This document shows positions 7,234 to 14,793 of a stretch of DNA of 32,017 nt, one piece after another; the stretch's first letter is position 1, and every line of letters starts with the position of its first letter. The DNA lies in assembly GCA_023249635.1 (NCBI GenBank), contig JAHFCH010000055.1, forward strand, positions 1 to 32,017, given 5' to 3'. Position numbers and translations under genes: made by a program. Source of the stretch: Fibrobacterota bacterium (GTDB lineage: Bacteria > Fibrobacterota > Fibrobacteria > UBA11236). The notes beneath the pieces were generated by a model. That model was given only the letters and a program-made list of their open reading frames with translations, did no database searches and had not been told where the DNA came from.

Positions 7234-8264
7234 GGTCGCTCCTCGCGCCCGTCGGCATGGCGCGCGAAACGCCCTTCCTTGGCGGCATGGGCCGGATCGT
7301 CGCTTTCCCAAGGCCAGCCGCCGAAATGGGTCCGCTGGTAATCCCGGAAGGCCTGCTCGATCTCCTCCCGCGAATTCATCACGAAAGGCCCATGCTGGAA
7401 CACCGGTTCGCCGATGGGCCGGCCTTGCAGCAAAAGGAATTCGGCCTCGTCCTTGCCGTTACGGATGCGCGCGGGCGCGTCACCTTGCAAGCGGATGGCA
7501 TGGCCCGCCTTGATCTCGCGATCGCCCAGGCGTATCGATTCGCCGCGATAGAAATACAAGGTACGGTTACTGCCGGCTGCGGCAGGGGGCAGGGTCCATT
7601 CCGCTTGCGGGGCCATGCGTATGGTCCAGATAGCCACGTCGGCTTCGGGATGGTTGGCCCAGGATTGGGGCGGAGGCTTGGGCGCTACGGAGCCGTGCAG
7701 GGATCCCGCCACTACCGTAACTTCTGTGGTACGTCCCTCCGCGTCCTTCTCGGTACGCACGGGAACGTTCTCGGCCCACAGCATGGTGAAATGCGGTTCC
7801 GCCATCTTGTCGGCGGCGGGCAGGTTGAGCCATATCTGGAAAAGCTCCAGGGGATTGGGATTGTTCTCGTCGATGAGCGGGAACATTTCGGAATGCAGAA
7901 TGCCCTTGCCCGCCGTCACCCATTGCACGTCCCCGCGTCCGGCCTCGCCGTGGCCGGGCCCGAACCGCGCGGCCGCGCCCAAGGAATCGGAATGGTCGAT
8001 GAGGCCGCGTCGCGCGATGGTCACCGTTTCGAAGCCGCGATGGGGATGTTGGGGGAAGCCCGGAATGGTTTCCCCGTGGTACATGCGCCAGCCGTCCTTG
8101 CCCGCGAAGTCGCTGCCCATGTCCCGGCCCGCCAGGGAGGCCGCCGGACCCAGACTGCCGTCGCCGGCGGGATAGGCGTCGAGATGATAGGCGCAGAACA
8201 GGAAAGGGTCCGGGGTCTGCCAGGGAAAACCTAGGGGCGTGCTGCCGAGGATGGGATCGTTCAT
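7230..8264 (-). CDS. Pirin-family cupin protein
   Basis: 344 aa bicupin. The pirin signature is clear: HPHRGFETVT at 73-82 gives metal ligands H73 and H75, and GKGILHSE at 119-126 gives H124 and E126, the His3Glu iron site of pirins. The second, metal-free cupin spans about 180-305. It is somewhat longer than typical pirins (~230-300 aa) because of an N-terminal extension and a charged C-terminal tail. It is predicted cytoplasmic. Known pirins act as redox-linked transcription cofactors or quercetin dioxygenases; which applies here is unknown. It begins 33 bp after the upstream lipoprotein gene but has its own -10-like element 6 nt before the ATG. Confidence 0.92.
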   Translation of the reverse strand: MNDPILGSTPLGFPWQTPDPFLFCAYHLDAYPAGDGSLGPAASLAGRDMGSDFAGKDGWRMYHGETIPGFPQHPHRGFETVTIARRGLIDHSDSLGAAARFGPGHGEAGRGDVQWVTAGKGILHSEMFPLIDENNPNPLELFQIWLNLPAADKMAEPHFTMLWAENVPVRTEKDAEGRTTEVTVVAGSLHGSVAPKPPPQSWANHPEADVAIWTIRMAPQAEWTLPPAAAGSNRTLYFYRGESIRLGDREIKAGHAIRLQGDAPARIRNGKDEAEFLLLQGRPIGEPVFQHGPFVMNSREEIEQAFRDYQRTHFGGWPWESDDPAHAAKEGRFARHADGREERP

Positions 8265-8270
8265 GCGATC

Positions 8271-8276
8271 AAGATA
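8271..8276 (-). promoter_or_regulatory. -10-like TATCTT, predicted leaderless promoter of the pirin gene
   Basis: On the minus strand TATCTT is followed by exactly 6 nt (GATCGC) and then the ATG at 8264. There is no Shine-Dalgarno in the gap. Confidence 0.4.
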
Positions 8277-8297
8277 CGAATCCCCGCGGGCGGGCGC

Positions 8298-10301
8298 TCA
8301 GTCGATGAACCACTTGTCGAGATAGGTCTGGAATTTCCACAATTCGTTGGGATCGAAATGGCCCTGTTCCCATAGGATGATGGGGCTGGCCTCGGTCCAG
8401 GTATCCCCTTGCACGTTCAGGCGCAAGTCGGTGCCCAGGGCCTTGATGAGGTATTCCTCGGGCGGGGTGCCGCCTACGAAGGGAAGCCGCTCCATCTTCC
8501 ACAGCTTGGTCGAATCGATGTTGACCCCGGTGAACCCGGCCAAGGTGATGAGTTGCCCGAATCCATTTTGCTTGAGGTCGCGGCGCACGAATTGGCTCCG
8601 CCATTGTTCCGCGTCGCTTACACGGCTGTCCTTGGTACGGTACCACAGTTGTAGGCGCTGCAGGGCGGCCTCGGAATCGTTCTTGGGCGTTTTCACCCGG
8701 CGGGAAAGGCGCAAGTGCACGCTGTCCGGGGCCACCGTGAGCACGAGCTCGGTGTCGATCTTGGAACGGATGAAGGTGAAATGATACGCCGTAAACCCGA
8801 ACTCGGCCGCTTCCGACCAGTTGCCCACCGAATCGCGTTCTTGTACGCGCAGCGTATGCTTGGCGAGACCGGTGTCCAGGTTGGGCGGCAGCGCGAGCAC
8901 GCTATCGTTGGTTTCGGTGGGGCTGTCCTTGGCGAAATCGGATTTGTCGATCAGGTAACGGTATACCCCGGACCCGTCCGGCCCGCCGCTGCGCCAAGTG
9001 AGCTTTTCATGGGTCGGGATCAGGATCCCCTGCGGCCCCACGGGGAGGGGCTTGCCGGGCGGGGTCCTATCGGGTAACACCACGGTTACGGTGGCGGAAC
9101 CCGAAAGCGACCAGTTGCCGGCGGAGTCCTGCTCTTGTACGCGCAAGGTATGCGCGCCCACCGGCAGGCTGTCCTTGGCGGTAAACCTGAGCGAATCGAC
9201 CGGCGTGGCGCCCACGCTGAGATCGGAGTCGTCCAGCTTGACGCGGAAATGGCCCGCACCATCGCCCTGGCGTATCCAGCTCCAGGCCGGATGGGGATCA
9301 TAGGTTGCGGACAGGCTGGCGTTGGACACCTTCGGGGCCGCTGGGGCTTGCGTGTCCACGATCAGGGCGATGCCGATGGGAGGGGAGAATTGCCCGTCCC
9401 CATCTTCCTCACGCACGTATAAGGTATGCGGCCCATCGGGCAAAGCCGTCTTGGCGGTCCACTCCGTGTCCCCGACGATCTCTCCCGCCAGGCTATCCGA
9501 GTCCAGACGCACATTGTAGAATCCGATTCCGCCCGTGCCTCCCCTGGTCCAGGTCCAGGTGGGGGTAACATTGCGGGTCCACTTGTTCGTGCGGCTCGCG
9601 GGCTGGGGCACGGTGTTGGTGCCGACGCTGATGCGCACGGAAATGGAATCGATCAGATCCGGGCGCGCGAGCGAAGTCGCGATGATCCAGCCGATTCCCG
9701 ATTTGCGCGCCAGGATACGGTAGCGACGTCCCCCTTGGGCGCTGGTTCCCGAATCGCGCACGGCGAACAGGGTCGAATCGCTTAGCCGGATAGCGGCCCT
9801 CGCATCCGCCTTGGCGGGAAGCACGCCCAGGGTGGCGTAATGGGACGAGTCCCCGAAAGGCAGCAGGATTTCCCGGGCGCTCCAGGCGAAGGCGGTGATG
9901 GCGGCGGAGAGATCCTTCAAGGTATCCCGCGGCGCCAGCGCCGACTTGGCAGGATCGAACGTCCGCTTCTCTTCGTATACGATGGCGCCGCCCTTCCATC
10001 CCTGGACGAGGATGACGGCTTCCTGGCCATGGTATCCCTTGGTCGGTAGATGGGCGAGTTGCGAGGGATCTTTGAGCGAGTCGCGCCACAGCGTATCGGA
10101 GCCCTGGGCGTCCTTAAGGATCACGTAGATGGAATCGAAATGCTTGGCGGCGGTATCCACTTTGACGGTAAGCAGGGCCGGATCGCCGGATTGATCGACC
10201 GCGCAAGCCTGCAAGGCCCACCAGGCGGACGCGGCGCATAACCCGGCCGCGCCCAGGCGGAGGGCGCTACGGTACCACATACTCGGGCTTGGGCTTGTCA
10301 T
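8298..10301 (-). CDS. Lipoprotein with three Ig/FnIII-like repeats and a ricin-like C-terminus
   Basis: Up to 667 aa. The N-terminus is a lipoprotein-type signal ending LQAC (Cys33, with an atypical Gln at -2), so a lipid-anchored envelope protein is likely. Residues ~40-215 form a domain I do not recognise. Three tandem beta-sandwich repeats follow (about 245-316, 335-409, 430-503), each closing with a near-identical hairpin: HTLYVREEDGDGQFS, HTLRVQEQDSAGNWS, HTLRVQERDSVGNWS. The C-terminal part (about 545-660) ends with SPIILWEQG and ELWKFQ, resembling a ricin-B (QxW) lectin repeat, so polysaccharide binding is plausible. The start is uncertain: ATG 10301 or 10280, both overlapping the end of the upstream gene and neither with a strong ribosome site. 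Translational coupling to that gene is likely. Confidence 0.75.
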   Translation of the reverse strand: MTSPSPSMWYRSALRLGAAGLCAASAWWALQACAVDQSGDPALLTVKVDTAAKHFDSIYVILKDAQGSDTLWRDSLKDPSQLAHLPTKGYHGQEAVILVQGWKGGAIVYEEKRTFDPAKSALAPRDTLKDLSAAITAFAWSAREILLPFGDSSHYATLGVLPAKADARAAIRLSDSTLFAVRDSGTSAQGGRRYRILARKSGIGWIIATSLARPDLIDSISVRISVGTNTVPQPASRTNKWTRNVTPTWTWTRGGTGGIGFYNVRLDSDSLAGEIVGDTEWTAKTALPDGPHTLYVREEDGDGQFSPPIGIALIVDTQAPAAPKVSNASLSATYDPHPAWSWIRQGDGAGHFRVKLDDSDLSVGATPVDSLRFTAKDSLPVGAHTLRVQEQDSAGNWSLSGSATVTVVLPDRTPPGKPLPVGPQGILIPTHEKLTWRSGGPDGSGVYRYLIDKSDFAKDSPTETNDSVLALPPNLDTGLAKHTLRVQERDSVGNWSEAAEFGFTAYHFTFIRSKIDTELVLTVAPDSVHLRLSRRVKTPKNDSEAALQRLQLWYRTKDSRVSDAEQWRSQFVRRDLKQNGFGQLITLAGFTGVNIDSTKLWKMERLPFVGGTPPEEYLIKALGTDLRLNVQGDTWTEASPIILWEQGHFDPNELWKFQTYLDKWFID

Positions 10302-10797
10302 CGGGCCATACCAGTATCGCGACGGTTACCCCTACCACGGCCGCACCCGCGGCCCAGGCCCAGGGCTTTTGCCACAGCGGCTTGCGCGATTCACGATCGG
10401 CGGCCTGGTGGGCGGCCACATCCTGGTGATGGCTTTCGTATTCCTTGCGCACGCGGCTGAAGATATTGTCGATCTCGTCGCTCACGTACATGTCCACCAG
10501 TTCGGCCGAAGGCACCAGATCCAGCAATTGGAACATGTAATATTTGCCCCGTTCCCGGGTCTCGGGGTTCGCCGTGTACACCACCGCCAGGTGCTTGGCG
10601 ATGAAGATGCTGTCGGTGCGGGGATAGCTTTTATGCGTTTTGGTGTAGGCGTCGATGGCCTGGATGACGGAAGGGAAATCGCCGTCGCTGTACTTGTAAT
10701 GGATGGAAACCTGGTTGAGTTCGGCGGCCCTGGGAACGGCTGTGAGCAGGAGCAGGAGGAGCGCGGCGGGAAGGCCCCGCGGCTTGAGGCGATGCAT
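10267..10797 (-). CDS. Small secreted or membrane-anchored helical protein
   Basis: 176 aa from the ATG at 10797, chosen because it begins a signal peptide (MHRLKPRGLPAALLLLLLTAVPRAAE) and lies 7 nt after a -10-like element. The middle (about 30-130) is helical with TPR-like spacing (DFPSVIQAIDAYTKTH, RERGKYYMFQLLDLVPSA) and a charged helix; one transmembrane segment near the C-terminus (AWAAGAAVVGVTVAILVW) is followed by a short charged tail. I assign no family. Its end overlaps the start of the lipoprotein gene, so the two are probably one operon, and the pair may form an envelope complex. Confidence 0.7.
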   Translation of the reverse strand: MHRLKPRGLPAALLLLLLTAVPRAAELNQVSIHYKYSDGDFPSVIQAIDAYTKTHKSYPRTDSIFIAKHLAVVYTANPETRERGKYYMFQLLDLVPSAELVDMYVSDEIDNIFSRVRKEYESHHQDVAAHQAADRESRKPLWQKPWAWAAGAAVVGVTVAILVWPDDKPKPEYVVP

Positions 10798-10804
10798 TGC
10801 CCAA

Positions 10805-10810
10805 ATACTA
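10805..10810 (-). promoter_or_regulatory. -10-like TAGTAT, predicted leaderless promoter
   Basis: On the minus strand TAGTAT is followed by 7 nt (TTGGGCA) and the ATG at 10797. No Shine-Dalgarno is present. Confidence 0.4.
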
Positions 10811-10962
10811 GAAATCGGGCGTAATTCGCGTGCTAACCGCTTTTCAAGGTTGGACGGTTGGAACGATTCCTGGAAGAGTTCCAATCGAACTGGGAGTCCG
10901 GTCCAGCCGGCCGCGGCGATATTATCCCCTAAACTCTGCGGTGGGGAATGGAGCCTTGGTTC

Positions 10963-12219
10963 ATGTTTTTGTCGACGAATCGTTCACGCTACGCTCTTTG
11001 CTTGGGGATGGCGGCGCTGATGGCATCGGGCGCCGGAGCCCAGGCCATGTACGGGGAATGGGGCAAAAAAGCGCCCATCGTGCTTAACACCTCCGCGGGA
11101 GGAGCCGCCGTGACCGGGGACGTGAAGGGATTCGCCCTTCCCGTTATCCTGAGCGCGGCCAACTTCGATTTTACCCAGGCCCAATCCGGCGGGGAAGACC
11201 TGCGCTTTACTTCGGCTGCGGGCGCGGCCCTGCCTTACGAGATCGAATCCTGGGATGCCGCCGCCAAGAAGGCGGCCGTTTGGGTCCGTACCGACGTGAA
11301 GGGCAATGATGCGGCGCAATCGATAACCATGCACTGGGGCAACCCGGCCGCCAAGAGCGAAAGCAACGGCAAGGCCGTGTTCGCCGCCGAGGACGGGTGG
11401 GTGGGCGTGTGGCATCTGGGCGAGGCCGGCAACGTTGCCGAAGGGGGTTACAAGGATGCTACCCCCAGTGAGGCCCACGCCACCGGCTACGCCTTCGCCG
11501 CCGCCAATACCGCTGATTGCCGAATCGGAAAATGCCCCGAGTTCAAGAACAGCGCCAAGCGCTACATCAAGGTGAACGGGACCAAGAACAACCTGTTCGA
11601 CATCACCAATAAGCTGACCTTCTCGATCTGGGTAAAGGCCGCTTCGTATCCCACCGAATACATCACCATTTTCGCCAAAGGGGACGATTCCTGGCGCGTG
11701 CAGATGTACGGCATCTATTCCTGGGGCGATAACAACGGCAAGTACGTCTCGGAGATGTGCGTGGAGCTGGGCGGCGACGCCTGCCTGGAGCATCGCGGCA
11801 CCGCGGCCGAGCTCAAGCCCAACGAATGGCACTTGCTGACGGTGGTGCACGACAACCCTACGGTCAAGTACTACATCGACATGACCCCGGTGACGAAGCA
11901 ATATCCGGGAAACTGGTCCTCGGGCGCAGCCAACCCGGTGGGTATCGGCTACCAGAGCCAGTTCGGCGGGCGCTGGTGGGATGGTTGGCTGGACGAGGCG
12001 CGGGTGCTCAAGGTCGCCAAGGACGAGAGCTGGGTGAAGCTGAACTATGAGAGCCAGCGGGAAGGCGGCAAGCTGGTGGAAATCAAGCCGGCGGTCACCG
12101 GGCTGCATCGGGTTGCGGCTGCGCCCAGATTGGGCAACGCGATGCAAGGGAAGCTCTTCGGGTTGGATGGAAGAAGGGTCGGGAAGGGCCGCCGCCCGGC
12201 GCGTATTTTACCGGAGTAA
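10963..12219 (+). CDS. Secreted DUF2341-LamG protein
   Basis: 418 aa from the ATG at 10963, preferred over ATG 10948 because GGAG lies 9 nt upstream, whereas the GGTGGGG before 10948 touches the codon. A signal peptide (to about SGAGAQA) is followed by a DUF2341 domain (about 35-130, with the closing ITMHWGNPAA), then a concanavalin-A-like LamG domain (about 140-370, with LTFSIWVKA, EWHLLTVVHD and GWLDEARV). These modules occur in large secreted or surface proteins and often bind glycans; no catalytic residues are visible. The C-terminus (about 385-418) is a short tail with LFGLDGRRVGKGRR. TATTAT at 10920-10925 fits a short-leader promoter. The gene is a paralogue of the modules in the large protein at 28.3 kb. 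Confidence 0.85.
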   Translation: MFLSTNRSRYALCLGMAALMASGAGAQAMYGEWGKKAPIVLNTSAGGAAVTGDVKGFALPVILSAANFDFTQAQSGGEDLRFTSAAGAALPYEIESWDAAAKKAAVWVRTDVKGNDAAQSITMHWGNPAAKSESNGKAVFAAEDGWVGVWHLGEAGNVAEGGYKDATPSEAHATGYAFAAANTADCRIGKCPEFKNSAKRYIKVNGTKNNLFDITNKLTFSIWVKAASYPTEYITIFAKGDDSWRVQMYGIYSWGDNNGKYVSEMCVELGGDACLEHRGTAAELKPNEWHLLTVVHDNPTVKYYIDMTPVTKQYPGNWSSGAANPVGIGYQSQFGGRWWDGWLDEARVLKVAKDESWVKLNYESQREGGKLVEIKPAVTGLHRVAAAPRLGNAMQGKLFGLDGRRVGKGRRPARILPE

Positions 12220-12275
12220 CTTACAGGTTACCTTAGGAAACGGAAAGCGGCCACATCCCCCTGGGCCGCCGACCG

Positions 12276-12307
12276 CCCGGGGACCGGTCGGAACGCCGGA
12301 CCCCGGG
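12276..12307. terminator. GC-rich hairpin between convergent genes
   Basis: CCCGGGG-A-CCGG (12276-12287) faces CCGG-A-CCCCGGG (12296-12307) across an 8-nt loop: 11 pairs with one A-A mismatch. It sits between the ends of the DUF2341-LamG gene and the barrel fragment. The T tract is missing on both strands, so termination strength is uncertain. Confidence 0.45.
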
Positions 12308-12308
12308 G

Positions 12309-12623
12309 TTATCTGCCCCCGAATGAGAACGCGTAGGAAACCTTGGCGCCCAACCCGAACACGCCGGTATGCGAAAATCCCCACCCCAGCTTGCCGCCTA
12401 CGGTAAGGATGAAATGGTCCGAATCACCCAGGTACAGGGAAGCCGCGGGACCGCCGTAGATCGATTTCAGGTGGTAGACGCGGCTATCCTTGGGCCCGAG
12501 GGCGTCGGTGAATCCACGCGGTTGCCACCACCCATAGGCATAGCCCAGGGTCGGCTCGATCACCAACCGGCCGAAAGGCCCGAACAGGTGTTTGGCTTCC
12601 GTGTCCGGTTTCCCCCGCGTCAC
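12309..12623 (-). pseudogene. Outer-membrane beta-barrel C-terminal fragment
   Basis: 104 codons from a GTG at 12623. The product looks like the last strands of an outer-membrane barrel: alternating strands rich in Tyr/Trp/Gly (RLVIEPTLGYAYGWW, SLYLGDSDHFILTVGG, GLGAKVSYAFSF) ending close to an aromatic residue. It has no signal peptide, and the frame stays open upstream into the end of the preceding gene without a better start, so an N-terminal half seems missing. It could be a remnant of a deleted porin or a small real gene expressed with the upstream synthase (43 bp away, same strand). I favour a remnant. Confidence 0.4.
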
Positions 12624-12666
12624 GTCGGGCCCCGGATGGGTAGCAGGTCCGCGGAAGAAATGTAAT

Positions 12667-13983
12667 TCAGACGCCTTCCAGCGCCTGCCCGATGTCCCAG
12701 ATGATATCCTGCGCGTCCTCGACCCCGACCGATAGCCGGATGAGTTTCGCGGTGATGCTCATCTCGGCGCGATGCTGTTCGCCCACCCCGATATGCGTCA
12801 TGGTGGCGGGGTGCTCCGCGAGGGATTCGGTGCTGCCCAGGCTCACCGCCAGCTTGATCAGCTTAAGCCGATTGAGAAAACGGAAAGCGGCCGCCTCGTC
12901 GGCGGCGGGATCGGCCGGGCCCGGGGCGCCTTCGGATCGTTTGATGTCGAAGGACATCATGGCGCCGGGGGAATTGTGCTGCTTCTTGTAGATGCGGTAC
13001 TGCTGCCCATCCTCGGCGGTGAGCAGGCCCAGGTAGTAGACCTTTTCCACCTTGGGATGCCGCGTCAGCCAGGCCGCGACCACCTCGGCGTTCAGGGCCT
13101 GCCGCTCCATGCGTATCTTGAGGGTTTCCAGGCTGCGCATCAATAGCCAGCCCGTCATGGGCCCGGCCATGTTGCCCAGAAAGGTACGCAGCACCTTGAC
13201 CCGGTGGATCAACTCCTTGCTGCCGAGGCAGGCTCCCGCGATCACGTCGCTATGCCCGCCGATGTACTTGGTCGCCGAATACAGGACCAGGTCGGCGCCA
13301 TGCTTGAGGGGATGCTGCCAGAGCGGTCCCATATAGGTGTTATCGACGGCGATCAGAACCCGCTTGCCCGGGCCTCCGAAGCGGTCCGCAATGCCGCGGC
13401 AGGCCGCGATATCGATCAGGGCGTTGGTGGGATTGGCCGGGGTCTCGATATAGATCATCGCCAACTTCTCGCGCTTGCCAGATGCCTCCAAGCGCTTCAC
13501 GATGGCCTCGGGTTCTTCCCGAGGCTGGAATTCCATCACCTCGATTCCGATTTTGGGCAGGAAGGTCAACAGGAAATGATCGGTGCCGCCGTACAAGGGC
13601 GCGCTGGTGAGGACCAGATCGCCGGGCTTGAGGAATTCCAGAAAGGCCGTGGTGATGGCCCCCATGCCGCTTTCGAACACGGCGCAGTCCTCGGCCTCGT
13701 CCCACAGGGTAAGCCGGTCCTCGAGGATTTCCAGATCGGGATTGTTGATACGGCTGTAGATGAGTCCGGTCTTTTCCCCGGGCCGTTGCTCCCGCAAGCC
13801 GTAGGCCACCTCGAAGAAGGCTTTTCCCTGCTCGGCCGATTTGAATACGAAGGTGGACGTCTGGAAGATCGGGCTCTTGATGGCGCCTTCCGACCATTCG
13901 GGATTGTACCCGTAGCTCATCATCAGGCTTTCCGGTTTCAACTTCCGGCCGTGGTCGGTCTTGCCGTTATTGCGCGCGCGCAT
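12667..13983 (-). CDS. Cystathionine gamma-synthase-family PLP enzyme
   Basis: 438 aa from the ATG at 13983, chosen because a strong AAGGAGG lies 5 nt upstream. A fold-type I PLP enzyme of the Cys/Met metabolism family: the Schiff-base lysine is K239 in YSATKYIGGHSD; the tetramer-partner phosphate contacts YSRINNP (Y76, R78), the ring-stacking tyrosine in PLYGGT (Y131) and the pyridine aspartate in VDNT (D214) are all visible. It belongs to the longer (~430 aa) 'cystathionine gamma-synthase family' branch with an insertion near residues 325-345. The reaction could be gamma-replacement (methionine synthesis) or gamma-elimination (methionine gamma-lyase); sequence alone does not decide. Cytoplasmic; divergent from the TMEM175 gene. 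Confidence 0.93.
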   Translation of the reverse strand: MRARNNGKTDHGRKLKPESLMMSYGYNPEWSEGAIKSPIFQTSTFVFKSAEQGKAFFEVAYGLREQRPGEKTGLIYSRINNPDLEILEDRLTLWDEAEDCAVFESGMGAITTAFLEFLKPGDLVLTSAPLYGGTDHFLLTFLPKIGIEVMEFQPREEPEAIVKRLEASGKREKLAMIYIETPANPTNALIDIAACRGIADRFGGPGKRVLIAVDNTYMGPLWQHPLKHGADLVLYSATKYIGGHSDVIAGACLGSKELIHRVKVLRTFLGNMAGPMTGWLLMRSLETLKIRMERQALNAEVVAAWLTRHPKVEKVYYLGLLTAEDGQQYRIYKKQHNSPGAMMSFDIKRSEGAPGPADPAADEAAAFRFLNRLKLIKLAVSLGSTESLAEHPATMTHIGVGEQHRAEMSITAKLIRLSVGVEDAQDIIWDIGQALEGV

Positions 13984-14029
13984 GCCGCCTCCTTGGGTCG
14001 CTTCCATCATATCATAAATGACCATTTGT

Positions 14030-14035
14030 TACATT
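14030..14035 (+). promoter_or_regulatory. -10-like TACATT(GG) before the TMEM175 gene
   Basis: TACATTGG, one base from TAnnTTTG, lies 26 nt before the ATG at 14062, leaving a short leader with AAAGGAG as ribosome site. The opposite strand of this 78-bp divergent region has TATGAT for the synthase gene. Confidence 0.35.
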
Positions 14036-14061
14036 GGCGGATCTAGGACAAAGGAGACATT

Positions 14062-14652
14062 ATGGGCAAAGGCCGCCTGGAAGCCTTCAGCGACGGCGTC
14101 ATCGCCGTCCTCATCACCATCATGGTCCTGGAAATGAAGGCTCCCCATGGGCATGCCTGGGAGGATTTGCGTCCGCTTCTGCCGATCCTCATGAGCTACG
14201 TGCTCAGCTTCGTGTTTCTGGGAATCTACTGGAACAACCATCATCATATCCTCCATGCCATCAAGCATGTCAACGGATCGATAATGTGGGCCAACCTGCA
14301 CCTGCTTTTCTGGCTCTCGTTGGTTCCCTTCACCACGGCCTGGATGGGTGAGAACCATTTCGAAGCGCTGCCCACGTCTATATACGGTGTGGTACTGCTG
14401 GCCTCCGGTGTCGCCTTCAATCTGCTGGTCAAGCTGTTGGTGCGGCATCACGGGCGCGATAGCCTTTTGGCCACGGCCATCCAGGGCGATAAGCGCGGCC
14501 TGGTCTCAACGGGATTGTACGCCACCGCCATCGGCGCGGCTTGGATCACACCCTGGATCAGCTGGGCCTGCTACGTAGCCGTCGCGCTCTTGTGGCTGGT
14601 GCCCGATCGGCGGATCGAGAAGGCCATCGCCCACGGTAACCACGGGGAATGA
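14062..14652 (+). CDS. TMEM175-family (DUF1211) potassium channel-like protein
   Basis: 196 aa integral membrane protein with about five to six transmembrane helices. The family signature is at the start: R5 and F9-S10-D11 in GRLEAFSDGVIAVLITIMVLE, the pore-lining helix 1 of TMEM175 channels. WNNHHHI in helix 2-3 is also typical. Bacterial members have one such repeat and assemble as tetramers conducting K+ with low selectivity. The ATG at 14062 is supported by AAAGGAG 7 nt upstream. No regulator or partner gene is adjacent. Confidence 0.9.
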   Translation: MGKGRLEAFSDGVIAVLITIMVLEMKAPHGHAWEDLRPLLPILMSYVLSFVFLGIYWNNHHHILHAIKHVNGSIMWANLHLLFWLSLVPFTTAWMGENHFEALPTSIYGVVLLASGVAFNLLVKLLVRHHGRDSLLATAIQGDKRGLVSTGLYATAIGAAWITPWISWACYVAVALLWLVPDRRIEKAIAHGNHGE

Positions 14653-14781
14653 AGCCGGGAACCGCCTCGCCGGACACATCGCGCGTTCCGACCGGTACGG
14701 AAGCGGCATCCATGACACTTTTCGTACCGCTCCGCCCGTAACCATCGCCCTTTCCCGTAGGCGCGAACCGCCGTCTCCCGG

Positions 14782-14787
14782 TAGATT
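14782..14787 (+). promoter_or_regulatory. -10-like TAGATT, predicted leaderless promoter
   Basis: TAGATT ends exactly 6 nt before the ATG at 14794, and the gap (GTCCCT) has no Shine-Dalgarno. Confidence 0.45.
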
Positions 14788-14793
14788 GTCCCT

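Noticed and set aside
7155-8234. A 359-codon plus-strand open frame over the pirin gene
   Set aside because: The pirin frame has the complete His3Glu metal site. The opposite frame has no family features.
10984-12147. A 387-codon minus-strand open frame over the DUF2341-LamG gene
   Set aside because: It is a shadow of the plus-strand gene, which has a signal peptide and known domains.
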